Source: Arthrinium phaeospermum
Taxonomy: Eukaryota; Ascomycota; Sordariomycetes; Amphisphaeriales; Apiosporaceae
Direction: 5' to 3'
NCBI GenBank assembly: GCA_006503535.1
Contig: QYRS01000001.1
Coordinates: 4,898,001-4,962,000 of the forward strand
DNA: 64,000 bases
Below the pieces are notes generated by a model. That model was not told the DNA's origin, searched no databases, and worked only from the letters and a program-made list of their open reading frames with translations. The position numbers and the translations under genes are program-made. The first letter of the stretch is position 1; each line of letters opens with the position of its first letter. Positions 21,394 to 32,516 of this stretch are shown piece after piece.

Positions 21394-22764
21394 GGTTTAG
21401 ACCATACCCGACTAGTATCGGCTGTTATCAATAGCGACCGTGAAGACGACGTCAACTGAACAAGCAATTGTTTTGTCTGTGATATAGAAACCGTACGAGA
21501 AGATGGAGGATGTGAGAACATATTGCAAGAAGCGGCCTTGTCTTGTCCTGCGCTCTGGGTCTCAGCATTTCTGGTTCATTGTCAGCCCGGTATCTCGAGA
21601 GGCTGAACACTGCATGTGCATAGCCACGTAAAGTCCGTCTCGCCGACGAGAATTGGAGTAGCTCCAGCCGGGATGGCGTCAACGACCCTATCAGAAATGG
21701 CACAGTCGGCAATAGTGCAGTAGGGCAGCCGATCGTTTCTGTGTCATCTGCAGATCCAGCGATCACTCCCCGCGGCACTTTGGCGTAGCCGTAGCTCAGG
21801 TAGTACACTGTAACATTCCATGTCCCGGCTCTGCCGGCTGATGTTAGCACTAGACGGCAATGTAACATCACGGTCCTACCCACCGCTTGGTTGGTGTTCG
21901 CTGCCCATTGCCCTGCAATTAGGTCGAGTTTGTAAGTAGGAAACACCCGTCCGTGACCCGCGAGCCCGTAGCTTTGACTTCGGGCCCAAGATAGAAAACG
22001 TTCTTCATGTTTAGCATTGGCTTCCTAGTAGGTATACTAACCAAGTTACCCATATCACTAACAAGTAATTATCCACAGAAGTAGTTGTTCATTGAAGCAT
22101 CTTGCTGCGTGTGTGTCAAGTGTGCAGCTGAAAAGTGTTTGCTCTACGGAGTACGTCCAGTGAAGCCCCAAAAACCCCAACCAAAGCCGTTGTGCGCCTC
22201 AGCCCCCACATGCGCGTACCGTCTGGCTTCCGGAAACGCTTACCTGTCGGTCGACCCACGTCCTATAAATAGACTATCTGGTATGGTTTCCTTTGTAGCA
22301 TTTCATCTTCGATTATCGTGCAAACTGTTTATGGCCGCAGGCATCATGCTGCTCTGAACATTTCTGGTAGTACATGCTGCCTATTAGGTGTTCGGTAATT
22401 GGGCTAATTATGGAAACACCTGTAAGTAAAGTCATCATGTTACTGGAGTTGGTCAGCAAATGTGGAATTGAGACCGGACCTTATGTCATGTGATTAGTAA
22501 ATCACGGATTTCTAATCAGGGGTAATCTATACAATTTAGCATCACATAAGCTATCCCCGTCGACGGTCGGAGTTGAGCGCCGAGCTGACATCTAACAATG
22601 GCAAGTTGCGCGGAAGCGAACCGTGATTCGGGACCCGACAGTCAATATAGAACAGACATGAAACACAACAGCTCAGTGATTATGATGGTCACTCAATACA
22701 GTGCGCCATCTACTGAGACCTGCATGTTACTGTTTCATATTGTCTCTATTGATAACCCGGCATC
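21394..22764. other. 1.37-kb intergenic region
   Basis: Between the divergent DUF3176 (minus) and metallo-hydrolase (plus) genes. A minus-strand open frame at 21452-21946 has no family features or intron logic, so it is not called. No repeats or RNA genes seen. Confidence 0.45.
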
Positions 22765-23592
22765 ATGACATCCTTAACGTTCGGGAGCTCACTGACCATC
22801 ACCCACGTAGGAACCGCGACGGCAATCCTCGAGGTCGGCGGCGTAACCTTCATCACGGACCCCTATCTCTCACCTGCGGAAACGTCCTTTCCCGTGCGGC
22901 CTGGGGTGGTGCTCACAAGCCACTACCAGCCGTCGCACACGCTCGACACCCTACCGCCTATCGACGCTGTGCTGCTGAGCCACGAGGACCACCCCGACAA
23001 CCTCGACTCGGTCGGCCGGCGCCTGCTCGACGGGCGCCGTGTCTTGACCACGGTGGATGGCGCTCGGAAGCTCGCACCGCGCTCGGGCGTCATGGGACTT
23101 AAGCCCTGGGAGACCGTGCCCCTGGTCATCGGCGGGCGCCGCTTCGAGGTGACGGCGACGCCGTGCCAGCATCTTCCCGGCGGCGAGTGCAATGGCTTCA
23201 TCATCACAGCATCCGAGTTCGGCACCACCACTGGCGACGACGGCGTGTCACGGCCCAACGCGATCTACTTCTCGGGCGACACGGTGTACCTCGAGGAGCT
23301 GGCGCAGATGCGCGAGCGGTTCCACATCTCGCTCGCCCTGCTCAACATTGGGGCCGCCGCGGTCATGCCGCCCGGGGGTGAAGCCGAGGAGCCGTTGCTG
23401 ATCACCATGGACGGGCGACAGGCGGCGCGGCTGTTTCGCGAGATTGGGGCGGACGTTATGGTGCCGATGCACTTTGAGTCCTGGGACCACTTCACCGAAG
23501 GGAGGGACGAGCTCGAGGCGGCGTTCCGGTCCGAGGGTATTCTGGACAAGGTGGTTTGGCTGGAGCTTGGGGTTCCGCGCAAGGTGTTGTAG
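22765..23592 (+). CDS. Metallo-beta-lactamase-fold hydrolase (UlaG-like)
   Basis: An intronless 275-residue cytosolic protein with the metallo-beta-lactamase fold of the UlaG/YycJ-like group. Visible blocks are THVGTATAILEVGG and TDPYLSP at the N-terminus, LLSHEDHPDNLD (residues 71-81), TPCQHLPGG, YFSGDTVY and a C-terminal VPMHFESWDHF. The first metal motif differs from the canonical HxHxDH: H73 and H76 are three apart and the last His position is Asn. The other ligand positions (His in CQHLP, Asp in SGDT, His in PMHFE) are kept. Fungal homologues of this type are known from genome annotation, but the substrate is unknown. Start ATG at 22765. Confidence 0.85.
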   Translation: MTSLTFGSSLTITHVGTATAILEVGGVTFITDPYLSPAETSFPVRPGVVLTSHYQPSHTLDTLPPIDAVLLSHEDHPDNLDSVGRRLLDGRRVLTTVDGARKLAPRSGVMGLKPWETVPLVIGGRRFEVTATPCQHLPGGECNGFIITASEFGTTTGDDGVSRPNAIYFSGDTVYLEELAQMRERFHISLALLNIGAAAVMPPGGEAEEPLLITMDGRQAARLFREIGADVMVPMHFESWDHFTEGRDELEAAFRSEGILDKVVWLELGVPRKVL

Positions 23593-24766
23593 GTTATAGA
23601 AGTAGCTATGTGAAAGCAGCCAGATGTGTATGGTGACGGGTAGTGACCAAAATGGCAAGGCCGTGTTGATTATGCCATACTACACCGCGGACGTTCACTT
23701 ATGATCTCTCCCTCAGAAAGGGCGTTTCTCAATGTCACAGTGCGTTATACTGGGAAATGAGTATATCAAAATAAGCAATGTTTAGACTTGACAACCTACT
23801 CCAGTCATCGGTTGACTGGTTTCGGATCGTAGCTGTTGGACTTGCAGCTTTGAGCCAACAGGGCACTGCATCCAAGTCCCCACAGCTGGCAATTATGTAA
23901 CATGTCAAGATGCGCCATACACCCTGGTGCCTGGGGTGCATACGAGCTGCATGAAGAAATTGGTTAAGGGGCTCAATTGAACCGGGCAAGAAAGCATTAG
24001 TAGCTTCATTGTGCCGTGATGTGATGCGTCGCGATTGAAAAAGGTGACGATCTCGATCCTTGCAAGCCCCGTTGCTTCTGCTTCCCTGTTGTGCCTGTTT
24101 TTCTAGGGGGTATCGATGCCGAGCTTCCGTTGGAGTTAGCGCCCTTCGTATCCGATTCTAGTGCTAAGTCGTCTGCATCGAGCCGGGTCTAGCAGTTGCA
24201 CCAGCGAACACCAAGAAGGCTTAACACATAGCTGCCATCCCACCATCATCGCAACCCGCACTTCTTTGTGAAATATGTATGGTCAACGTAGCTCATACTT
24301 CAAGATCTTGATTAGCTTGACAGATTGAGTGTCGGAGCAAAGACGGGTTTTTGTCAATTGGACGCAGAATCCACCCGGCAAGCTGGCTCGGGTCCGTCGG
24401 TCCATGCTTTTTGGGGGAGCTTGGACAGGGAGTGAGTGAGTGAGCATGCTTGATGATATCATCGTCCAGGTTCGTCAGCCAGTAACGCGACCGCCAACCG
24501 CGTGCTGTTTGCTCCAAACTGCCAACTTCTCTGGAAAGCGATCAACGTGGTAGTTATGATGTATTCTTTCCTTTCGTTTTACCTACAATAGACAAGTAGT
24601 ACGGCAGTGCAACTCTTTTTAGAATATCTCATTCGCGCCAGTCCTTTTCTTGTGTACCATTGCAAGCGCATCGTTCTCGACTCTGCCCAGTTAAACAACC
24701 ACCCCAGCAGGCTCTCTCATTCGTTGGAATAGCCCCCGTCGGAATTACCACCCAAAACCAAACCAA
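23593..24766. other. 1.17-kb intergenic region
   Basis: Between two plus-strand genes, with no ORF of note. The last 200 bases are the likely promoter and leader of the cation transporter. Confidence 0.5.
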
Positions 24767-26361
24767 ATGCCTGCCCATCGCCGCCACTTCATCCCCCAAA
24801 ACGGGCGGCCGCGGGACACGGTCAACAGCCATGACCGACGACGGGACGACCTCGAGTCGGGAAACCTTAATTCGGAGCGCCAGTACCGCTTCAAGGACAT
24901 TGTCAACGCCACCATCAACCGCAACCGTGCCCGCGACATCAAGCACCAGCTGCTGGCCGGCGTCGACGGCCGGCCCTTCGAGACCTACCGCAAGAGCGAC
25001 GAGGAGCTGAAGGACCTCTCCAACAAGAAGCTGCGCAGCTTTTACGAAAAGCAGAATGACAAGATCGACGACTGGATCGAGGTCGACTCCCTCGTCCTGG
25101 CCCTCGCCGACGATGTCATCGACTCCATGCACCCGCTCGACCTCGACCACGACGGCGTCCACGAGAACGGCGGGCCCCTGCAGGGCACGAACGAGAGCAT
25201 TGAGCCGTTCCTGCCACAAGAAGAGAGGGAGAAGCGGATAAAAAGCAGGCGGCGCGCGAAATGGGCAATCAACGTGAGTGGAAAAGGAAAAAGGAGCTCC
25301 ATGTCGCGACAATGGATACGTATTAGCGGTCCAACATGCTGACATGACAACTAGATCAACGTAATCGCCAACATTCTCCTCTTGGTCGCCAAGATCGTCG
25401 CCATCGCATACACCGACTCTCTGTCCCTACTTGCCTCGCTCGTCGATTCGGCGCTGGATCTACTCTGCACACTGATTGTCTGGTCCACGAACCGGCTGGT
25501 CAATTGGCGCCTGCACAAGCTCAACACGAAGTTCCCCGTTGGCCGACGCCGACTCGAGCCCATTGGTATTCTGGTATTTTCTGTCGTCATGGTCATCTCT
25601 TTTATGCAAGTCGCCAAGGAGTCGATAGACAAGATCACGCCGCACTTGCCGACCGAAGCGACGTCGCTGCCCATGGTCGCGATTGGCAGCATGGCCGCGA
25701 CCATTGGCTTAAAGGGTGTCATCTGGTTCGGATGCATCCCCATCAAGTCCACCCAAGTGCAAGCACTTGCCCAAGGTAAGCAACATGACCCCCAGATATT
25801 TAATCGCCGGGGGCCAGCCATACTAACTAAGGTTCCAGACTGCAAGACCGACGTGTTCTTCAACACGCTGTCGCTTCTCTTCCCTCTCATCGGCGCCCAT
25901 ATCCCGTACCCCGTCGGCCCGTTGCTGGATCCGGTGGGCGCGCTGCTGCTGTCGCTCTTCATCATCTACGATTGGGGTCACACATGCGTCATGACTATTT
26001 TGGCTCTTACTGGGATCCAAGCAAGCGACGAAACGTGGACCCGCATTCTGTTCCTGGCCTACCGGTTCAGCGTCATTGATCACATCAAGGGCTTCAAGTC
26101 CATCAGGGCGTACCAGGCCGGCGACGGCGCCTGGGTCGAGATTGACCTGATCATGGACGAGGAGGTGAAGCTCCGCACTGCCCATGATGTCGCCGAGACG
26201 CTGCAGTACGTGTGCGAGGGTCTTCCCGAAGTCGACCGCGCATTCGTGACCGTGGATTGTAAGTTGCTACTCTTTTCCGCTACACCTTACCAGATCCGTC
26301 GCTAACTCGAAGATTAGACATGTCCCAGGGGCCCGCCGGCCATTCCCTCGAAAGCACCTAG
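24767..26361 (+). CDS. Cation diffusion facilitator, Mn-type
   Basis: A 463-residue CDF transporter, probably exporting Mn2+ (or Fe2+) from the cytosol into an organelle. Exons are 24767-25273, 25355-25775, 25839-26258 and 26318-26361, all with clean phases. A long hydrophilic N-terminus (about 165 residues) precedes six helices. The metal site of helix 2 is DxxxD (D200, D204 in LVDSALD). The helix 5 site, split by intron 2, is again DxxxD (D310, D314 in QDCKTDVFFN). The double DxxxD pattern is typical of Mn-CDF proteins, not of Zn-CDFs (HxxxD). The C-terminal cytosolic domain (AGDGAWVEIDLIMDEEVKLRTAHDVAETLQ, about 365-450) is the usual dimerisation domain. The gene converges on the GIT1-like permease, 122 bp between stops. 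Confidence 0.92.
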
Positions 26362-26483
26362 GGGGTGAGTGAGGAGATTAGTTGAGGAGGCAACATCCTG
26401 GAATACACCGGCCTTTGGGGGCCTAATCTTTATGTAATCTAAACTACAGCATAAGCCTATACCCACCCAAGTTTGGGTATTAA

Positions 26484-28157
26484 TCACGACACCGTTCGGT
26501 TCATGACCACCGCCGACGGATCCTCGGTGACATGGTCGCCCCAATCGGCCTCCCATCCGTTCTCTTGCAGGTACTGTTTCCAGGCCTGGTCGTCGTCGTC
26601 TAGGCGGCGCGAGACTTCGGGGATGACGAAGAGCGCGATGAGGGCTCCCAGCACGGCGAAGCCCGAGCCGATGAGGAAGGCGACTTGGTTGCCCTTCGTG
26701 GTATTGTCGGCGTATGAGTTGAGAATGGCCGTGAAGACCTGCGTGCCGATGGCGGCGCCCGCTTTCGAGAAGGCCGAGATCAGACCCATCATCTGGCCGC
26801 GAATCGATGTCGGGAAACACTCGGAGGCGGCGAGAACGACGGTGCTGTGTGAATGTGTCAGTGGAGGGGATCTTATTACGGGGGTAAAGGGGGGTCAACG
26901 ACGAACCTTCCAGGGCCCACCTCGCCCAGTGTCAAGAAGATGCCATAAAGCACCACAAAGAGCGGGAAAATGTTCTGGATGGGCACCATGGCGCCCCCGA
27001 GCACGAACCCCAGGACGGCCTGCAGCGTGAAGCCCAGCGCCATGGTCTTGCGCCGGCCGATCTTGTCGGAGAGGTAGCCGCCGACGAACGGGCCGGGGAT
27101 GTAGAAGCAATTGATAACGACGCCCCAGCCGAGGCTCTTGACCAGGCTCTCGCCCGCGTTGCTGCGCGAGATGATGGTCGCGCTGAAGATGCCGAACGGG
27201 ATGGAGATCCAGTTGTACAGGAACCACGTCCCCGCGCACCCGAGCAGGGGCCGCCAGTACCGCTTCAGCGCCAGCCAGTACGGCACCCTCTGCTTGCGCA
27301 TTGATGACTTGCGGTACGCGGTGGACACGGCCATGCGCAGCCGGAACCAGAAGATGGCGAGGGGCGGGATCAGGCCGACGGCGAAGGAGGTCCGCCAGAC
27401 GATGGCGTACTTGTTGACGTTCTGCTCGCCGCCTACGCACAGAAGCAGCAGCAGGGGTACCAGTCCGCCCCAGACGTACCCCAGCGACGCCGACAGGTCC
27501 GCCAGCATGGCGAACATGAAACCCCGGCGCTTGCGGTAGTGCGCGCTCTCGTCGGTGGCCTCGGCGGCGCCGGCGCCGCTGACGGGGTACTCGCCCCCGG
27601 CCCCGACGCCGGCGACGCCGCGCGCGACGATGAGCATCCAGAACAGGCCGGTTTCGGACGTGCCGCCCCCGCTAGCGGCCGCTGATAATACGATGCCGAG
27701 GACGAGCAGGGCCGTGGTGGCGACGGCGCCCGTCTTGCGGCCGAGCTGGTCGGCGACGACGCCGAAGAGGAGCATGCCGACGATCATGCCGATGAGGAAG
27801 GCGTTGGAGAGGCGCTGGTAGATGGAGGGGGTCAGGGAGTCGGGGTAGAGGATGGCGAGAAGGAGCTCGACGTTGCCGATGACGGCGGCGTTGCTGTGGT
27901 TTGAGGGTCAGAACGGGATAGAGACGGGGGGGAGGGGGTGACGCTTACTAGCCATCGGAACCGATTGCCAGGCCCGAGAAGAGGATCATGAGCCAGACGG
28001 AGGCTTTGTTGAAGTAGGTCTTCTCCGGCGCGTCGCCGGCTTCGATCTCGACATCTTGTGTCGCGGGCGGCTCGTTGGGGCTCACGGCCGTTTTCTGGTC
28101 TGGCGTCGCTGTCGCATCTTCCGGCTTTGTCATTTGATTGGCTGGGTCTACGGCCAT
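26484..28157 (-). CDS. MFS permease, GIT1-like (glycerophosphodiester/phosphate)
   Basis: A 518-residue major facilitator of the PHS/GIT1 group, which takes up glycerophosphoinositol or phosphate with protons. Exons are 28157-27949, 27893-26907 and 26844-26484; the introns are 55 and 62 bp. An acidic cytosolic N-terminus leads to GLAIGSDGYNAAVIGNVELL at helix 1 (joined across intron 1). Then come GVVADQLGRKTGAV (MFS loop motif), GVGAGGEYPVSGAGAAEATDE, a typical block for this group, and in the second half WISIPFGIFSATIIS, LSDKIGRRK and EVGPGSTVVLAASECFP across intron 2. The tail is short and hydrophilic. Convergent with the Mn transporter gene. The substrate assignment is by family resemblance only. 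Confidence 0.88.
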
Positions 28158-29513
28158 GTTTTATTCAGCGATTCGCGAGCCAGGAGTATGGAATTGCTTC
28201 CAATAGCATCAAATCTACGGATAGATTCGCATTAAAATACTCATCCGATTGAAATGAGTGAAACCAGTTGTACAGATTCGTCACCGTAACCACTGTCGCA
28301 TTTTTGTAGAACTACATGCTTAGCTCTGTTCGTCCCAATATACCTAGTCAATTGCCACGGCTGTAAAGCGAGACAGACACACGGGATAACAAACCGCGAT
28401 TCACCGGCCTGTTGATCCCTCCCTCTCGGCATATCAAGTTAGACTAATACGTATAGCCATGTGTTGTGATAAGCATGGGTGGGCCGTTTCGGCAGCGAGC
28501 CGAACAGAAGCGGGACAGCGCCGACATTGGCGTTCGTTGATAAGCTGCAAGGTCAACCCATTCGTGTAGGAAAACGCGGGGTTGCTTGGTACATACACGG
28601 CCAAGTCACGTCTACCTCCCTTGCAATGAGTGGCCTATTACTGCTGGCTACCTCGTTGCCGGGATTCCGGGTTCCGAATGCCGGGAATTCCAAGCAGCCA
28701 GCATAGCGAAGTTGCTGCTGCTAAGCAAGCCGAGTCTCGACAGTTGCCAGTCTGGACTTTGGTGGCTTCTTTTAACAAGGGCGCATGAGATTGGGAAATA
28801 CGATATTGGCTCGCGAGATCCATATACTAAGTTCGGTACCCGAGTTGGACTGTGATGTATAAACGATATATGGTAGTCACTTGGAAGACTGTCGGGCGTG
28901 CTCCGTGTTGCTTGTTCTGTTCTGAGTCGACTTGGAGCGCTATCCGCGTTTTGATAAGGGGCTTGTTAGTGCTGGCTTGCTAAAATGCGGGGTGGTTTAG
29001 TGCCTTTCCACCCTCCCCAAACACTTACACCAATTCGCTCTAGGGGTAGTTACAAGAGGGAGTTAGGAGCCCGGAAATTATGTGACTGAAGATATCCCAT
29101 ACTCGATTGCCTGAGAGCATGGCGTTGATAGATGCATTAAGTCGGGGAAACATGATCGACTTAATGCACCCGGTCTTTGGGACGAGGCAAGCCTTTCAGC
29201 CGCATCTCTTTTGAGATATGGATGCTTGCTGACTTTTCACAAAAGTGCTTCCCAATACAACTGCCGGCTCAACTTGGCCAGGGGTTCAGGTTCAGGTTCA
29301 GGGGTCTCCGCAAAGTCGGGGTTGTCCGGTCCGGGTAGGATATCGCCTACCCCACTACATCGCACCCAATGCCGACATGCGAGACTGGGTCTATCTTTCG
29401 GGGTGAAGTAGGCCAAGACGCAAGGCCCTTCATCAAGTTGCTTAAGGTTCTTACCTGCTCATCTCAATCGGATTCCTCGTTTGGGTATTGCATGCAGTCT
29501 GGAAAACGCAATC
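28158..29513. other. 1.36-kb intergenic region
   Basis: Divergent promoters of the GIT1-like permease (minus) and the M24 peptidase (plus). A small tandem motif GGTTCAGGTTCAGGTTCAGG occurs at about 29282-29302. No ORF of note. Confidence 0.5.
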
Positions 29514-31280
29514 ATGTATCTCGATAAGGCGCAGCATGCGACGCACCAGGCGGCGCCTTCGCAGCAGCCAAGTTTATTGATACCTACAGCGACGGGAAAT
29601 AGACAATCACGCCTTCACCGATTCTTCAGGGCATTCCTGCTCTCCACCACCCTCCTTCTTACCCTCCTCTGGGCTCGGGGAGATGGGATACCTTTTACGC
29701 GCCAGCAACAGAGCAGCAAAGGGCCGGACGTAGCGAAGGCGCAGCAATGCACCATCGACAACTTCCACTCGGACCTGTCCTTCCTGGACGCCGCGGTCCC
29801 CATCAAGGCCGACGAGTTCCTCGAGCGCCGCGACCGGTTGGCGAAGGCGCTGGTCGCGTCGGGCGCGGACGCCTTCGTGCTCGAGCCCGGCTACACGTTC
29901 CAGTACTACGGCAACGTCTCCCAGCCGGACTGGGAGCCGTGGGAGCCCGAGGAGCGGCCGTTCCTGATGCTCGTCCTCCCGCAGACGCGCGAGGACACGG
30001 GTGAGGTGGTCGCCAAGACGGCCTTCCTCGCGCCGCACTTTGAGGAGGGCCGGGTGCGCATGCTGGGGATCCCGTCGCGGGACGATGCGGAGCTCGATAT
30101 TGTGATCTGGGAGGAGCACTGGGACCCGTACGCTACGCTGATGGACTCGCATTTGTTCAAGAAGAAGGACGGGGAATCGGCTTCAGCCCCGAAGCTGATG
30201 ATGGACGAGGAGATCCGCGACTACATCTCCCGCGGCCTTGCCGAGACGGGGTTCGAGACGGTCGGGCTCAGTCCCGAGGTCGAGCTCGTGCGCCAGATCA
30301 AGAGTCCCGCCGAGGTCGAGCTCCTACGGGCCGTCAACACGGGTACCGTAGTGGCCGTTCGCGCGATGCGGCCGTGTCTTGTGCCCGATCTCACGGAGGA
30401 TCAGGTGCGGGATATCCTGGACGCCGCATTGATGTCTGTCGGGTTCGGGCTTTTTTTCAACATCGTCCTGTTCGAGGAGCACGGGGCTTTGCCTCATGGA
30501 GGCTTCGTCACGGGTGGCAAGAAACTGACCGAGGAGAGCATGGTGGTCATTGATGTCGGGTAAGTATACTGCAAGATAGGACCTAGCGATTTCGAAATGA
30601 AGACCATGCTGACCAGTCTTCACCTTACCAGGGCGCACTATCTCGGCTACTCATCCGATATATGTCGGAGCTTCTTCATTGACCCGCCAACGCAGCGGCA
30701 GTCGTCGTGGCTGAAAGGATTATCCAGTATCCTGCGGAAGTGCATGGGGCCATCATCGCTCGAGCCCCCACACGGTGCTGGTTCGTCCACGTCGTCCGAG
30801 CTTCGCGCTGAGAAGCTCAAGGTATGGGACATCGTCCTGGAAGCGCAGAGCGCGGCGGCCGGTGCGTTTATGCCGAACCGCACGGCGGCAGGCGTGGACA
30901 TCGCGGCGCGGACCGTCATCGAGGACGCGGGCTATGGTTACGGTTTCACGCATCGGCTCGGTCACGGTATTGGGATCAAAGGTCAGTCAGTTGGGAATTG
31001 CCAGGCTCCATGCGCTCTCTCTTATCCTTCTCATTTGACAAATATCCTGGGTCCAGCATCCTAAACTAACCCGACGAGCACTACAGCGCACGAGTCTCCT
31101 TACCTGAATAAGTGGAATAAGAAGGTCCTGCTCCAGCCTGGGATGACCTTCACCAACGAGCCGGGCATCTACCTGGAGGGCAAGTTCGGTGTCCGCCATG
31201 AGGATATATATCTGGTCAAAGAAGATGGTGAGGCGGAATTGCTGACTGGCCGAAGGGCAATTGGGCCTTACGACCCTTGA
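29514..31280 (+). CDS. Membrane-anchored M24 metallopeptidase (Xaa-Pro aminopeptidase/prolidase-like)
   Basis: A 529-residue metallopeptidase of family M24B, which removes N-terminal residues before proline or splits proline dipeptides. Exons are 29514-30559, 30632-30981 and 31087-31280. The N-terminus has a short basic segment then one hydrophobic helix (about 37-53), so the enzyme is a signal-anchor or secreted protein. This is unusual for cytosolic prolidases but known among fungal M24 members. Creatinase-type N-domain about 85-270. The five metal ligands are all visible: D347 and D358 (DVGAHYLGYSSD, split by intron 1), H460 (HRLGHGIG), E490 (NEPGIY) and E504 (VRHEDIYLV). The first ATG in this frame is at 29514. 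The loop after SFFIDPP (about 370-405) is variable and could hide a small unrecognised intron. Confidence 0.9.
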
Positions 31281-32516
31281 GGGCGTGATGCACGTTGGCA
31301 AGTGTGGCTGAATCCTCGAACTTGGAGGTGGGATCAATGAATTGGGCTCGACTTGAATTATGGATTATCTCTTCAATGAGAAGATGATCGCGTCCGAAAG
31401 ATGGAAAGATGCCATATTCCTGCCTACATGGGCGAAAGTCCGGAAGAATGAAGGCAGGAATCGTATTGCTGGTACGGAGCAGGATACGCATGAACCTCGT
31501 ATCTTTTTCGTTTTCCAGCAACAACATTGACAATATGTCAAACTAATAAATACAGCCTGCAGGTTGCGATACGACCAAAAGCTTGAATATATGAGTTCAT
31601 GTTGTTATTCATGTCTATACGGAGTAGTTCCTTTGAATGTATATACTTGATTTCTCCATTCGAATATTATGCGAGCAGCTTGAATCCAAGTAGTTGTCCA
31701 GATCCCTGTGTTTTCCAACGATTGCACGTTTGGTTATCAAGATTTTGGTTTTAGCATGCCGTTAGTGGTGTGACGTCGTGCAACAGGCCCCCCGCCTGCG
31801 CCCCCACGGGCTTCTTCACCACCAACACTCATCATCAGGTCATTCAAGCTGCACGTCGGATCGCGATCCGGCCCTCATCGGCGGTCTACGTGGTGAAAGT
31901 ATGCCAAATGGATAGAGCCTCAGTAGCAAATCGCTTATCTAGTAGTGGCATTACTCATGCGAAAAAGCAAATCGATTGACCCAAAAACATCCGAGACGAC
32001 TCGCGCGGGTACGAAGAAACTCTCTCTTTGCGGGCGTGGTGCGTGGGAAACAATTATGTCATTGCGCCGGTCTAGCGTCGCAATTTTTCAACCGTCGCAG
32101 AAGCGAGCGATGGCGGTAGGCCGTTGCGATCGCCTGGGCGAGGGACGAAACACCCCTGCCGCCAGCACCTGATCCGGGATAATTTACCGCCCCTCCCACA
32201 CCCAGATTTTGCCAATCGCGAGATGAGCTTGGGCTTTCGGGATGTTGATAAAGAGAGAGGTTCTGCCTCTTCCGAGATGGTGTGTCTCTCAGCGTTTCCT
32301 TGCCCACCCTTCTTCTCGGTAATTGGTTTCGTGAACCTTTCCGATTCGTCGGTTACCTGAAACTGTATGTCTTATTGACAGAAGTTTTTCAACAGATAAG
32401 CGACAAACATCAGAACGGCAAGTAAAGAAAGAAGCAAAAAGAGAAGCGCCAGTGGATATTCCTTTCTGCGTACATGTGCTTGTTAAAAAGGATTATTGCC
32501 ATTCCTATAGCCAGTC
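31281..32516. other. 1.24-kb intergenic region
   Basis: Between two plus-strand genes. The left part (31540-31760) is AT-rich and likely carries the M24 terminator. The rest should include the sugar transporter promoter. Nothing else recognised. Confidence 0.5.

Noticed and set aside
21452..21946. 164-codon minus-strand frame
   Set aside because: No recognisable domain, no signal for introns, and codon use unlike the neighbours.
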